A stretch of 64,000 nucleotides of DNA, taken from assembly GCA_963575745.1 (NCBI GenBank), contig CAUYUJ010012558.1, forward strand, positions 62,001-126,000, written 5' to 3'. The notes under the pieces are model-generated. The model saw only the letters and a program-made list of their open reading frames with translations, ran no database searches and was not told the origin of the DNA. This DNA comes from Prorocentrum cordatum (taxonomy: Eukaryota; Sar; Dinophyceae; Prorocentrales; Prorocentraceae). Both the position numbers and the translations under genes were made by a program. Below, piece after piece: positions 10,304-21,579 of the stretch (its first letter is position 1; each line of letters opens with the position of its first letter).

Positions 10304-13019
10304 TCACAACTGCCTGCTGATGCGCTTCCGAGTGGCCGGCCTCGGCGACAGCACGAAGTGCCACAGCTGGTTGATGCGGAGCTCGAAGAGCGCCTCGCGC
10401 CGTGGCCAGCCGGGTACCCACATAAGGCCTTCGTCGTCGTCGTCGTCGTCGCTCGGAAGCTCCTCCTGGCTCCCTCCCTCATTGCCCCCTACCTTTCTCT
10501 TCCTTCTCCTGCAGCTGCTGTTGCTGCTGCTCCCCTTCCTTCTCCCCGCCGCTGCCGCCGCAGCCGCCTCTTCCTCCTGCTCCTCCTCTTCCTGCTCCTC
10601 CTCTTCCTCCTCCTCCTCCTCCTCCTCCTCTTCCTGCTCCTCCTCTTCCTCCTCCTCCTCCTCCTCATCATCATCATCAGGATCAGAATCCTCATCATCA
10701 TTATCATCACCAGCATCATCAGCAGCATCAACATCAGCATCAGCACCAGCATCATCATCGTCGTTATCATCAACATTATGATCATAATAACTATCATCAT
10801 CAGCATCATCGTCAGCATCATCCTCGTCATCGTCAACATCAGCATCACCATCACCATCATCATCCTCATCATTATCATCATCATCATCCTATCTCCTCAT
10901 CCTCTTCCTCCTCCTCCGCTTCCTCCTCCTCCTCCTCCTGCTCCTCCTCCCCCTCTCTCCTCATCCTCCCTCCCTCCATCCCTTCCTACTGCTCTCTCCG
11001 TCTCCCTTCTCCATCCGCCCTCCTGGTGCTACTGCCGCTTTTCCTCCTGCTCATGTTTCTCCTCCTCCTTCTCCTCGTCCTGCGCCTGCTCGCCTGCCCC
11101 CTCGGGGGGTGGGAGGGGGGACAAGGACCAATCAACGAACCTCTGCCAGTGCCCCGAAGAAAACAGATACGTCAGGAGACAACCGTGTTTGATAGCTTGT
11201 GGGCCGCATGAGGACCCGATTGGCAACTCCTGGTGCCCCCTGATGGCCCTTGTGGAGGGGGCAGACGACCGCACGCCTCGCACATCTTGAGGTAGTAGTG
11301 CCACATGCGCTGGAACTCGGGCGTGTACGCTTCTGGCTTTTGCTTGAAGAACTCCAGCGAGTTCACGTGCCAAGCGGCCAGGGTCTTCGAGTAGTCGTGC
11401 CCAAAGTTCTGGAAGTCTTCAAGGATGAAGTGGTTCTCGAATGCTGCACTCATCCCAGAAATTGTGGGTATGACTGCGCCCGGGAAAATGTACTTCTCGA
11501 GGAACGGGTCACTGATGGGAAGATAATCTGGCTCACCGATGGTGTGAATCACTGCCAAGCCGTCTGGCTTCAGAAGGGCCTTGACGCACTTGAAAAAAGA
11601 CTCGTAGTTCTTGGGGCCGAGGTGCTCAAACATACCGATGCTGTAGACCCGGTCATAGGTGCCGGCGATCGCAGGGTCCTCGCAGTGGTCCCGGTAATCA
11701 GACCACACGAACTTGAGCCCAGGCTTTGCAAGATTCTCCTTTGCCCACTTGACTTGCTGCTCGCTGAGGGACACGCCCGTAACGTCGAGCTTGAGATGGG
11801 AGGAGGAGGAAGAGGAGAAAGAGGAGGAGGAGCATGAGGGGGGAGAACAGCAGGAGAAGAGGAAAATGAGGAGTAGAAGCAGGAAAAGATGGGGAAGGAG
11901 AAAGACCAGGGAATAAGATGGAGAAGGAAGAGGGTATGAAAATAGGGTCAAGGGTTAGAAACCGTAGAAGCAGCAGGAGAAGGAGCAGGAGGAAGGGCAT
12001 GAGGAATGGAAGGAGAGAGGATTTTGTCGAGGAGGAGAGTCAGCAGCAACACGAGGGGCATAAAGGGGCAGCAGCTGCATGATAAAGAAGGTGAGAAATG
12101 GGCGCAGCGGCAGGACGAGAAGGACGACAGGACATGTGCCGAGGAGAGGGGAGGAGCAGCAACATGAGCAGGGGGAGCAGGTAAGAACCAAACCTTGCCA
12201 TGTTCGTGCATATACGCAGCCGCAGTGCCCCATCCCATGCCAAGGTCCGCGACTTTCATGCCCGGCTCGGACTCGAGCTTCCTTGGGAATCCTACATATC
12301 CTTCTCATCCTTCTCCACCTCCCCTTCCCGCTATTTCATCATCTTCCTCCCCTTCCTTCTCCTCCTCCTCATTATTCCACTCCTCCTCCTCCTACCCTTC
12401 ATCCCCCCACCCCTTCCTCCTCGAATTCCGCCACCACCTGCTCTTCGTCCACTTTCTGTCCCGTCCTATACACCAGATCGAACTTGGCCATCTGCGCATC
12501 GTTCAAATTTGTGGCGTCCTTCCAGTACGCACACGTGTAGGACATGCTGGGGCCAAGCATGACCTCGTACAGGTCATTGCCAGCGTCGTAGTGTTGCTTC
12601 GTCACACGCGTTGACATCTCGCGCGTCTGCAGGTTGAAAACGCTCGCGATCGCTTTGGCGGGGGCATCGAGGGCGCCCATGACGAGGCCGAGGTAGTCGA
12701 CCTTCTCTTTCCGGCGAGTGCCAAGCGAAGTGTCATTCAAAATCACGAGGAACATCTCGAGAGGGTCAAGGTCAATTTTGCCATGCATGTAACCCTCTGC
12801 AATGCCCAAGTTTCCCTTGGTGATGATATCGTACCAGGCGCTGTCGTCTTTCACCTTCACGATGTCAAAAATTCTGTCGGGGATCCCGCCGAACTCAACG
12901 AGCTTCCTTACTGCCATCTCCGCATACGGAGGCTGCTGCAAGTAGTACTGGCCACCCCCGATTAAGACCGCCAGGAGCGTCACCAGCAGCCCGCAGCATG
13001 CTACGCCGCAGCAGCGCAT
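10304..13019 (-). CDS. cfa: Cyclopropane-fatty-acyl-phospholipid synthase, four exons
   Basis: Predicted SAM-dependent methyltransferase that adds a methylene bridge across double bonds of membrane phospholipid acyl chains. Exons (minus): 13019-12466, 12281-12194, 11789-11277 and 10393-10304, joining in phase to 414 residues (E. coli Cfa has 382). Residues 8-24 are a hydrophobic anchor, suggesting membrane attachment. Family blocks in order: YDAGNDLYEVMLG at 144-156, YTCAYW (Cys163), SAM-binding VADLGMGWGTA at 195-205, IGMFEHLGPKNY (Glu269), IHTIG (His296, Ile298), HDYSKTL (Tyr347), and terminal INQLWHFVLS. The five residues that hold bicarbonate in the bacterial enzyme are all present. The start is the only upstream in-frame ATG. 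The introns are GA-AG (184 nt), GT-AG (404 nt) and GC-AG (883 nt); the last is almost pure microsatellite. No stop or frameshift was seen, so the gene looks functional. Confidence 0.93.
10440..11110. repeat. TCC/TCA microsatellite block inside CFA intron 3
   Basis: About 670 bp of TCC triplets (10560-10665, 10900-10980) and TCATCA/CAGCATCA triplets (10665-10890). Within the transcript it is GGA/TGA-rich. It fills most of the 883-nt GC-AG intron (11276-10394) of the CFA synthase gene. Confidence 0.9.
11790..12193 (-). other. CFA intron 2, GGA-rich on plus strand
   Basis: 404-nt GT-AG intron: donor GGCAAG/GTTTGG, acceptor TCTCAAG/CTCGAC. Its interior is imperfect GGA/GAA triplets on the plus strand, so the transcript carries a CUCC-rich polypyrimidine, the opposite polarity to intron 3. 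Confidence 0.85.
12282..12465 (-). other. CFA intron 1, GA-AG type
   Basis: 184-nt intron with donor GTATAG/GACGGG and acceptor CCCAAG/GAAGCTC. It splits the Arg codon that precedes KLESEPGMKV. Placing the junction at the only AG that keeps the family reading gives a GA donor. The plus strand interior is CTCC-rich. Confidence 0.8.
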
Positions 13020-14155
13020 GGCGCTAAAAGTTGCAACCCGTTGCTGGAAACGACAATGCCTGTGCGAAACAGCAAGTGCGGGTTGGGATAGAGGGGTAGG
13101 GATACAGTAGGAGCTCGACCACAAGAGACCTTCCACAAGAAACCCAACCCTGAGACCCCAGGACGTCAATTGTTTTGCGGTGTGGGAACGTCACGCTTTG
13201 GCAGCAAACCCATTGAAACCCAAGAAACCCAAGGCACCCTGGAGGCGAGCAGGTTGTTTCTTGGAATGGGCTTTCACTGTAGTCACAAGACGCTCGCTCC
13301 AAGTCCTGCCCGCTGATGGCTCCAAGCTGTTCCTGGCACCTGGACTTGCTACATTCTGCAAGTTCCTGCCTGGACGGCGTGCGCCCTGGCCTCTGAGACC
13401 GCGTGGGTCGGTCGATCTTGAATGACCTCTGCCGTCGGTCCCTGGACAATATCGACCGTGCCTCTCGTTCGTGCCTTCTCGACCGCCCTGCTTGTTTTCC
13501 GTCACTACGGGGTCCGAAATGGGCCAGGGAGGTTGTTCGCCTTTGCATGCCACTGCCGCCATCCTTCTCCATCATCCTCCTCCACCCTTCACAGGTTATC
13601 ATGTCCTCACTCTCCTGATCGTCCCCCTCCTCTCCTTATCCACGTCCTCCTGCCCTACTGTGACACCTCCACGTCCTACTGTGACAACTCCCGCGCTCCG
13701 ACACTTCCACATTGTCCAATTTTCCTCTAATGACATCCCCAGCCTTGACGTCTTCGTCCTCCTCCCTTCCTCCCCCTCAGACACCGAGTGCTTCTCCTCC
13801 AGACGAAGCCCTCGATGCTCACCATGGTTGTGGCGACACCACACGCTGTGCATTGGCAAGCAAGGTAGGAAAAGGATGATTATCGAGGGTGAGAAGGATG
13901 ATGATCGAGGGTGAGTATATCCTTCTTGTCCCCCTTCCCCCTTCCGCCCCTTACAACGCACTCACTGACACGCCGCTAGAAGAGAGTGGTCACGTCGCGA
14001 AACAACAGATTCCCTCCATTACTTACTCTTGTCGTCCTCCCTTTTTCCTGGCTTCCTTTTTACTCTCCCTTCTCACATTTATTGGATTTGCAGGAGATGC
14101 TGATGGTGATAACGAAGGGGAACCGCAACAGAAAAAGAAGGGACGAGAAGGACGA
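13020..14155. other. Upstream region of the CFA gene; no gene seen
   Basis: Unique, moderately GC-rich sequence with overlapping frames on both strands but no recognisable protein. It presumably includes the promoter and 5' UTR of the CFA gene. No TATA-like or other control element could be supported. Confidence 0.4.
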
Positions 14156-14520
14156 TGACTAGTGGAGGATGCCTAGGGCCTAGGAGGAGATGGGGATTGG
14201 GAAGAGGGAAGAGGATGATGCGGGAAAAGGGAGCGAAGGAGGAGGGAGAAACAGGGAGAAGGGAGAGGAGGATTAATGGAGAGGGGGATGGTGAGGACAT
14301 CGGAGGGGAGGGCAAGGAGATATGAGCAAAGGGGGGTAGTAGACAAGGAGAGGGAGGAGGAAGGAGGGTGGATAAGGAAAGAGGGTGAAGTGGAGGAGGC
14401 GCAATGGAGTTCAAGCTGGGGGAGGGGTGCAGGAGGAGGCCGATCAGGAGAAAGAACAGGAGGAGGAAGAGGAGGACAGGAGGAGGAGAAGGGGGAGGAG
14501 GGCGGAGGGAGACGCCGACC
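14156..14520. repeat. GGA-rich purine tract
   Basis: Imperfect GGA/GAG triplets over about 360 bp on the plus strand, ending just before the 3' end of the pol-like pseudogene. Confidence 0.85.
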
Positions 14521-14635
14521 TCTGGGGCGTTTCCTTCTACATCTTGGGTCGCCGACCTCCGAGGCCCTACATGCCTCCTAACGCGCACGCCGGCACCGGG
14601 ACACCCCCCGGCCTGACCCCTACGGCACACCACCC

Positions 14636-16243
14636 TCACAGCGTCTCCCGCTGTCTCAGCTTGTCCCCCGGCGCCCTCCTCGCGGCCCTCGCGCCCGCCT
14701 CCCCGAGGGCCCTTTTCCGCTGCATCACGTCCTCGAACGGCGAGGCCGAGATCTCCAACATCGTCGGAAGAACCTGAAACCAAATTTGTCGATCTCCTCG
14801 GGGATCTGATTGTCCAGCGAGATAAACCACAAAAATCGCCGATGGCGCGGGCATCGGTCTCCTCGTCCTGCTCGTGGTTCGCCGAAAACAGCTACAACTT
14901 GAAACGCTTCTCCCTGAACTGCACGGCGACTTCCGTGATAACAACTACAACGAGGGCCCCCGACGCCATGAGTCGGGTCAAACAGAACGCGTTGCCCGGA
15001 TTACCCGTGACACCGGACAGGGTCACCGGACCTGCCTCCCATCCTTTCCACTCCCCGCCGAAACCTTGATGCAGAGGAGAGTGGCGCAGAGATCCAACCC
15101 TGCAGTGACCCTGTAGGGCTCCCTTTTCGCGTAGATCCTAGAAGCACTAGCACGAGTCAGCTCCACCGCTAACCAGCGAGCATTCTGGGGAGAAATATCA
15201 CCCAGGCACGCCCACCCAATGACCCTGACAACCGTCCCCATCAGCCTTCGTGTCTGCCCAGATAGCAATGCCATGGTTCTTCCCGCAAGCGGGGACTGGT
15301 GTACTCCTCCTGGTGCCTTCGAACTCCCTCTTGAGGAATTGCAAGATGAAGGCAACAGACCAAGGGGCGTGCCGCATCCCCCTCACACCGACCGCCGCGC
15401 CCCAGGCGTACACAAGAAACAAAACTGGCCGGACTTGCTCCAGGCCAGGGGTGCGCGCGCAAAACTCTGAAGGTCATCTCCTGCGCGGGGCGTGACACGA
15501 TACCTCTCCCACGGGGCGGCTGACAATCAAAGCCTAAATCAAACGCCGATCCAAATCGTCTCCACAAGCCTGCTGCCCGCCGGGATGACCAGCGGAAGGA
15601 TCCGCACCTTCTTGCCGATCCCGTCTTCTTCGTGCGAGTCAACCTGCTAACCAACCCGGCTGCGCGCAAGCACAAGTCCTGGGGCGGCATGGGCTGGAGT
15701 TTTCCCAGGCGTGGGACCCCGTGCAGCTTGACGAGCCAGCACCTCGCAAGATGCGCAAGACCATCGCGGTACCGTCCCCCACGGCGCACAGCTCCGTCGC
15801 GGTCACGACAACCAGTGGGCGTCGAGGAGCCTTCCGAACCACAGCGTCCAAAAGCCCCATTGAACCGCGCCCCACTCCAACGCCCGCCAGACGGCGGAGT
15901 TCCCCGCCAGCGCCCCCTCAAAACCGGAGCGAGCCTCCACCCGCGCCAGGGTCGCCCCGAAGACAGTGGGGACGCTCGCCATGGCCCTGCCGAATACCCA
16001 GAACTGAATGTAAGTCCACGACGTGCTTGAGGTGAGCTGGTCGCAGGCACTACAGGAGGCCCAGAGGATGAGGCAAATGCCCCGCGTGTTCCTCCCAGGG
16101 CCCGACCCGCTTCTTTCCCCGTGAAGGGCTGGGCGGAGCCCAAACGGCGGGCCACGCCCCGCGAAGGTTTGGCGGAAGCGATCGCGTCGAGGCATGCCGG
16201 ACACTCCGCAGCTTGCGTCAGTTTGGCCAACCTGGGCAGTCAC
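14636..16243 (-). pseudogene. Retroelement pol/RNase H-like pseudogene
   Basis: Minus-strand pieces, each in a different phase, line up in the order I know from a dinoflagellate retroelement family. They are: ADTKADGDG near 15250; ISPQNARWLAVELTRASA and AKREPYRVTAGLDLCATLL (about 15200-15060); LSGVTGNPGNAFCLTRLM then ITEVAVQFREKRFKL, a TAG stop, and ANHEQDEETDAR (about 15032-14860); then QIWFQVLPTMLEISASPFEDV ending KLRQRETL at 14636. An acidic residue near the start, TGNPGN and the late DEETDA fit RNase H-like catalytic positions, but this is inference. At least three phase changes and an internal stop show decay. The upstream part to 16243 is less certain. The short arginine-rich C-terminus matches the family end as I remember it; a protein search would settle it. 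Confidence 0.6.
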
Positions 16244-16469
16244 CGATACGCTTCCTTCCTCTCCCCCCCTCGAGCGAACCTGGCCCAGCCGATGCCCAGC
16301 ACCGTTTCCTAGAAGGCGGTCAGCACGAGGGCATCAATCATTCGGGTACCTTCCCCTTCCCGCCGACACCCACCGAAGTCACGTTTTCATCGATTATCCC
16401 CTTCTCTTTTCCATGACCCAAAGGGTGTCCTGCAACCTTGGGTTAACACCGCTACCGCTCTGCGAGCGG

Positions 16470-17771
16470 CAAGATACAGCGGCAGAGCAAACCATGTCCT
16501 CTACGTACTTCGTGATGGCCCTCATGACCCCCTCCCTCACGTCGGCGGCCACCTCGACGCCCACAAGCTCCACGACCACCTCGGGAGCCTCTGGGACCGA
16601 TGCCAAGCTGAGGATCCGAGGGGTCGCAAAAACAGCCAGCCCCCTTGAACAATAGTGACCGGGGAAGGGACACAAGTGTTGATGCGTGCCTTGCCAAACG
16701 AAGCCGAAGGAGGGAGGAAGGAATAAGAGGGAGGGAGAGGGGAAGACGAGGGAGGCGAAGGGAAGCGTGGAAGGATGCAGATGAGATTGAGGAGCAGGGG
16801 GATGAGGGACGAAAAAGATGAGACGGGAGGAGGAGGGGGAGAAGAAGTGGAAAGGAGGAGAAGATGGATGCTGAGGGGGGAGAACGGACCGCTACTACCA
16901 AGGCCGCAAGCGCTCACTGTGGGCTCTCCTCTCAGGCAAGCCCAGGACGGCGCCTCCTCGCCTCCTCTGCCATCGCTGCGTCTTCAACAAAGCAGCGCCA
17001 GCAAACATGAAGGAACGTCCGGAGAAGCAGGGATGCGATGGACAAGCGGGTAAGGAATAGGGAGCATACGAGCTCGAGGGAAACGGAGTTCGGGTGGGAG
17101 ATGGGGGAAGCAAGCTCTCGCTCTTCTGTCCGTGATGCTCATCATGCTCGGCCTCCCCAATCCTCAAAGAGGGGGCATGAGGAGAGATGCGGGACGCCGC
17201 TCTCTCTCTCTCTCGCTTTCCCTGTTGATTCTCTCTCATCTCTCTTTATCTCTCTCTCTCTCTCTCTCCGGCTCCCCTTCCCTCTTTCTGCAAGACCGCG
17301 CATGTGCCCGATGGCCGCACGGCGCGGTAGCGTCCTAACGCTGGCGGCAAAAACCGAGCGCGAGACCAGGGTCTCGATGTGAGAATAAAACTCAACTTGT
17401 TCATCGAGCTCCTCGCGGGTTCGAGCTCAGACCTCCTTCCGGAACTCGAGACTGCGAGGCTCGAGCTTCCCGTGGAGCTCGGAGCCAAAAAATCAGCGGT
17501 GTGCGCGTGCACACTTGTCGCCGCAAGCGGTCCAATAGTGGACGCTTGCGAAAAGGCAGGGCGACCCCAGACTGAATGTGCTTCCCCCGCAAGCGGTCCA
17601 ACACATTTGGACGCTTGAGAAAAAGGCAGAGCGGCTTCACTCGCTTTGACAGCCTCTTCCGCCCAACACACAGGCAAGACTGCAGACGCTGGGCCGATAC
17701 CTGCGAACACATAAGATTACCGCCTAGCTGGACCTTAGGCCCAGCCACCAGGATGGCGGAGTTCAGCATAG
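16470..17771 (-). CDS. Unidentified multi-exon gene, partial
   Basis: Not recognised. Minus exon 17771-17701 encodes MLNSAILVAGPKVQLGGNLM and ends at a CAG/GTATCG donor. It joins in phase to an exon starting at 17411 (acceptor CGCGAG/GAGCTC) that reads ELDEQVEFYSHIETLV, FAASVRTLPRRAAIGHM and so on, to about 17295. The 290-nt intron between them holds two copies of a 40-50 bp repeat containing CAAGCGTCCA and TTGGACCGCTTGCGG. A third block (about 16643-16470, possible acceptor TTCAAG/GG) reads LAVFATPRILSLASVPEAPE, ELVGVEVAADVREGVMRAI and TKYVEDMV. The order and phase of the first junction and the balanced composition argue for a real gene, with the start and end not found. A frame at 18080-17772 may belong to it. 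It lies just upstream of, and in the same orientation as, the pol-like pseudogene and could be part of an element. Confidence 0.42.
17150..17300. repeat. (CT)n microsatellite
   Basis: CT dinucleotide-rich tract lying between two exon-like blocks of the unidentified minus-strand gene, and so probably intronic. Confidence 0.8.
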
Positions 17772-18195
17772 CTGCCACGGACGGCGAACAGCGGAGGCAC
17801 TGCTGCTATCGGAAGGCAGAACTGTGCAACGTATGCTTGATGCTTCCGTCGCAGGCAGGTTGGCAGCGGGACCAGGGGGAGGGGGGCAGCCGTCCAAGAA
17901 GGCGGGGTGCATGTGAAAAGGGCCCCGCCCCATCTCGAAGGCTTCTGATAATGCCGTTAGGAGGGAAGGGAGGCTTCTGAGCGGCAGGGTGCCTTCTTGG
18001 AAGGGCGCCTCCCTCGACCTGCCCTCTTGTGCGAGCGAACAGGCGGAGAACGAGACCTCACGACACAGTTGCGCAATCACCTCTGGACATGCATGTGTGC
18101 AGACATGCGCACGTGTGTTAATACATATGCATGCGCAAGTGGGGGTAAATAGAAAAACAATGTGTCAACCAGCGTGGCCCCCCGACTGAAACTCC

Positions 18196-18450
18196 TAGCA
18201 AGATAGGTGATGCAAACGGTGCATGCTACATGGTACAAGCTCTGTGGTGTAAGCTATTTGGCGCAACATATGTGGTGTACGCTATGTGGTGCCATCGACG
18301 TGAAGAAACCAATACGATGTGATCTAAGGGGAGCGAGCTCTACAGTGCAATCTATATATATACACATATACATATCTGTATAGATGGTGCTATACATGTG
18401 GTGGAACATGTGTCGCGCAAAACTATGTATTGCAATCCATGTGGTGGCAA
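18196..18450. repeat. 14-bp dispersed repeat, locus 1
   Basis: Tandem 14-mers such as GTGTAAGCTATTTG, GCGCAACATATGTG and GTGTACGCTATGTG keep exact 14-bp spacing from about 18210 to 18290. The period resumes at 18385-18445 (GGTGGAACATGTGT). The orientation is opposite to the copies at 19330 and 21905. Confidence 0.75.
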
Positions 18451-18584
18451 GCAATGGAAAACACAACACAACAGTGCAAAACGATTGCAACGCAATGCAA
18501 TGCAATACAAGTGCACGGCGATTGCAATCACGAACGGCGAACGTATACCTATCTGCGCCCTCGCTGTCAGGATTCTGGGGCGCG

Positions 18585-18705
18585 ATCCCGCGGATACGCG
18601 GTCGCACGGATACGTTCCGCGCAGGGCATCTGCGACTAAAATGCCCCGTATCCGCGGGGTCGCGGCCCAAGGGCACGGCCCAAAGAGGCCGCGGATACGC
18701 ATCGC
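18585..18705. repeat. Inverted repeat CCCGCGGATACG
   Basis: CCCGCGGATACGC at about 18587 is matched by CCGTATCCGCGGG at about 18646 and again, in the first orientation, by GCCGCGGATACGC near 18690. Hairpins of 12-13 bp are possible. A GCAATGCAAT-rich stretch follows to about 18830. Confidence 0.7.
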
Positions 18706-18830
18706 CCATGGTGCAATGATATGCGATTGTACTGGGATTGCAGTACATTCCGATTGGAAATCCGATTGGAGTGCAATGAAATGCGATTGCAATGCATCGC
18801 AGTGCGACTGCAATGCAATCGGCAACGATG

Positions 18831-19000
18831 CGACGTCGACCGGCGGCGACGGAGCGGCGACGGGACGGCGACAAGCCGGCCGGGGCGGCGCATGAGCCCG
18901 CGAATAAGCGGCGACGGGCGGCGAAGAGCGGCGACGAGCGGCGACGGGGCGGCGACGGGACGGCAACGGGGCGGCGACAAGCCGGCTGGGGCGGCTCACG
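18831..19000. repeat. GGCGAC-rich short repeat
   Basis: GGCGACGGGGCGGCGAC-like units recur irregularly, together with two copies of AAGCCGGCyGGGGCGGC. Open frames here are translations of the repeat. Confidence 0.75.
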
Positions 19001-19132
19001 AGCCCAGTTCCTCGGAAATCAAAAAAGGAGAACCCCTAAGAGCAAAGTGCAAGCACTGTTCGGGGAATGTGTATCGACTGCCCACGCAGGGCTTGCACTT
19101 GAAATCAAACGAGTCGGCCGAATACTTTCCAC

Positions 19133-19330
19133 GTTGCCGCCCCGTACCGCTTCGTGGGCGCTCGTGGGCGCCCCGTGCGCTGGGTGGGTCGGCCGAGGTC
19201 ACGCCGCGTTGCCGCCCTCCGCCACCTCGTGGGCGCTCGCGGGCGCCCCGTGCGCTGGGCAAGTCGGCCGAGATTGCGCCACATTGCCGCCCCGTGCCGG
19301 CTCATGGCCGCTCGTGGGCGCCCCGCGCGC
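19133..19330. repeat. 75-bp tandem repeat, about 2.6 copies
   Basis: Units start near 19133, 19208 and 19283 with TTGCCGCCC and share CGTGGGCGCTCG, GGGCGCCCCG and GTCGGCCGAG. The unit is a multiple of three, so frames run through it. Confidence 0.85.
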
Positions 19331-19515
19331 TAACACCACGTAGCTGGCAGCACATGGCGTATACGACATAGCTTTCACCCCATGGCTTGCACCAGGCGGC
19401 TTGCACCACACGGCTTGCACGATGATGTAGCTTACGCCACATACCTTACTCCACATAGCTTTCACCTCCATCTCACAACACATGTGTTACACGACATCGC
19501 TTACACCGCACAGAA
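19331..19515. repeat. 14-bp dispersed repeat, locus 2
   Basis: About a dozen 14-bp units such as ACATAGCTTTCACC, CCATGGCTTGCACC and ACACGGCTTGCACG, in near-exact register. Confidence 0.85.
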
Positions 19516-19734
19516 CTTCTTTTCACAAGAGACATGGGCTCCACCACCCTCCCTTCCGTGGTTATCCCCCCCCCCCCTGGGACACTGGATTTTCCTTATG
19601 GTTATTCCCACATGTTTCGTGGGGTTCTGATTTTCTTCCCTGCCGCGCCGCACCCGCGTCTTCCTCACCCGCCTCCCTCTCCTTCTCCCTCCCTTCACAC
19701 ACACACACAGAAACACGTACAGACATCACCTGCG

Positions 19735-19848
19735 AAGCACAGCACAGCATAGAACAGCACAGCACAGCACAGAAGACCGCAGCACAGCACAGCACAGGAC
19801 AGCACAGCTCAGCCCAGCAGAGCACAGCTCAGCTCAGCACAGCACGCC
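19735..19848. repeat. AGCAC pentanucleotide repeat
   Basis: Runs of AGCACAGCAC with AGCTC and AGAAC variants. The stretch between 19516 and 19734 is unique apart from a C run and a short CA tract. Confidence 0.85.
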
Positions 19849-20640
19849 CCCGTCATCCTGGAATAGCAGGCGAAGCACTTTCTCGATACCGTAGGGGGTG
19901 CGCAGGGCTGGTCTCCCTGTCCGCGCCGGTCGTCCAGGGCATAGCAGGCGTGGCGCTTTCTCGATACCATAGAGGGTGCGCAGGGAATGCTTTCCCTATC
20001 CGCGCCGGTCGTCCAGGGCATCGCAAGCGTGGCACTTTCTCGACACCGTACGGGGTGCGCAAGGGGTAGTCCCCCAATCCGCGCCAGTCGTCTAGGGCAT
20101 ATAACGCATGGCGCTTTCTGAACACCATCAGGGGTGCGCAAGGAGAGATCTCCCTATCCGCGCCGGACGTCCAATTCATAGCAACCGTGGCACTTTCTCG
20201 ACACCATGAAGGGTGCGCAGGGGGTGGTCTCCCTATCCGCGCCGGACGTCCAGGGCATAGCAGGCGTGGCTCTTTCTCGACACCATAAGGGGTGCGCAGG
20301 GGGTGGTCTCTCTATCCGCGCCGGTCGTCCAGGGCAGAGCAGGCGTGGCACTTTCTCGACACCATAAGGGGGTGCGCAAGGGGTGGTCTCCCTATCCGCG
20401 CTGGACGTCCAGGCCATAGCAGGCGTGGCACTTTCTCGACACCATAAAGGGTGCGCGGGGGGTGGCGTCTCTTTCCGCGCCGGACGTCCAGGGCATAGCA
20501 GGCGTGGCACTTTCTCGACACCATACGGGGTGCACAGGGGGTGGTCTCTCACTGCGGCCACTATGCGCGCCAGTCGTCCAGGCACAGCAGGCGTGGCTCT
20601 TTCTCGACACAAGAGAGGGTGCTCAAGGGGGTCGGTGTCC
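19849..20640. repeat. 79-bp tandem repeat, about ten copies
   Basis: The word CGTCCAGGGCATAGCAGGCG recurs about every 79-80 bp (near 19930, 20010, 20089, 20168, 20247, 20326, 20406, 20486 and 20575). Each unit also holds CTTTCTCGACACCATA, GGGTGCGCAGGGGGTGG and CTATCCGCGCCGG. The copies differ by scattered substitutions. There is no conserved-repeat/variable-spacer split, so it is a minisatellite and not CRISPR. Confidence 0.92.
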
Positions 20641-21480
20641 CAGGGCCTATGGGCCCGTCAGGGTACTCAGGCTCCCAAGGCTTGACAGGCGCCACCAACG
20701 GGATCGGCGAAGCAACGGCCACCTGCAGCATTCTCGCAAGTTTCATGTCAGCTATCATCACGCCACACATGTTATAAGTATGTGGGGTTCCTCGGTAGCG
20801 GAATTCCTGATCGGCCATGTTGCGTACAGAAACATGCTAGTCAAGAAAGGCTAAGTATTTACCCACTACCCTCACCTCTGTATGCGTTTGCACTTGTTTT
20901 ACTAAGAAGGTCATTTTCAAGACTCGTTGCAAAAAACTGCCGCGACGACCACACGCGCGCGCAGGCGCGCGCGCACGTCAAAACCCTTAACCAGACCTTG
21001 GTGCTCCAACAACTTCAAGACATTGCGAACATAGAACTTAGCGAATGATCATCTAAACCAATGGGTTTTCAACAACATGATTGCCAATATTCTGCGCGCG
21101 CACCCGCGGACATCCGGTGGAAAACTATAGGTGCCTAACTACTGCACACATTCAGACCATCCAGGCCGCTTGCGCACGCATGTCGAGACCATTCAACCGA
21201 CATCACGCGCCCACCAACTCTGTCAAACTACACCACACGGGCCACACGCACGCGGTTCCTTACGTGCACGTCGAGATCATGCCAAGATGGTTTCATGTGT
21301 TGCGGCCGCGCACTTTCTCGTCATCCTCACGATCACAAGCGCCATCATCGTAGTAAACATCGGCATTGTCATCTTAATCAACATCTTAATCCTCATCCAC
21401 GTTAGCATCACCATCCGCCGTCCTGGTCGTCGTCGTCGACGTGCCACCGTTGTCGACCTTGTCGTGTCGCGCCTGCACGA
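20641..21480. other. No confident gene
   Basis: Unique sequence. A minus frame (20818-20561, YNMCGVMIADMKLARMLQV) and a plus frame (GATNGIGEATATCSILASF up to 20777) overlap, and at most one can be real. Neither has a recognised domain. Confidence 0.3.
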
Positions 21481-21579
21481 ACCACCGACCCAGGCCCAGG
21501 CTGAAGTGCCCGCGCGCCAGGGCCACCTTTGAGATGCGGTCGTCAGTTGCCACCGGGAAGCGCCACCGCGGCCGCATTA

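Noticed and set aside
19849-20640. CRISPR-like look of the 79-bp array (and of the 73-bp array at 61275)
   Set aside because: The whole unit repeats with scattered differences. There are no variable spacers and no cas genes, and the context is eukaryotic.
20641-20777. Collagen-like GPMGPSGYSGSQG peptide
   Set aside because: Only about four Gly-x-y triplets, adjoining the 79-bp array, with an equally plausible frame on the other strand.
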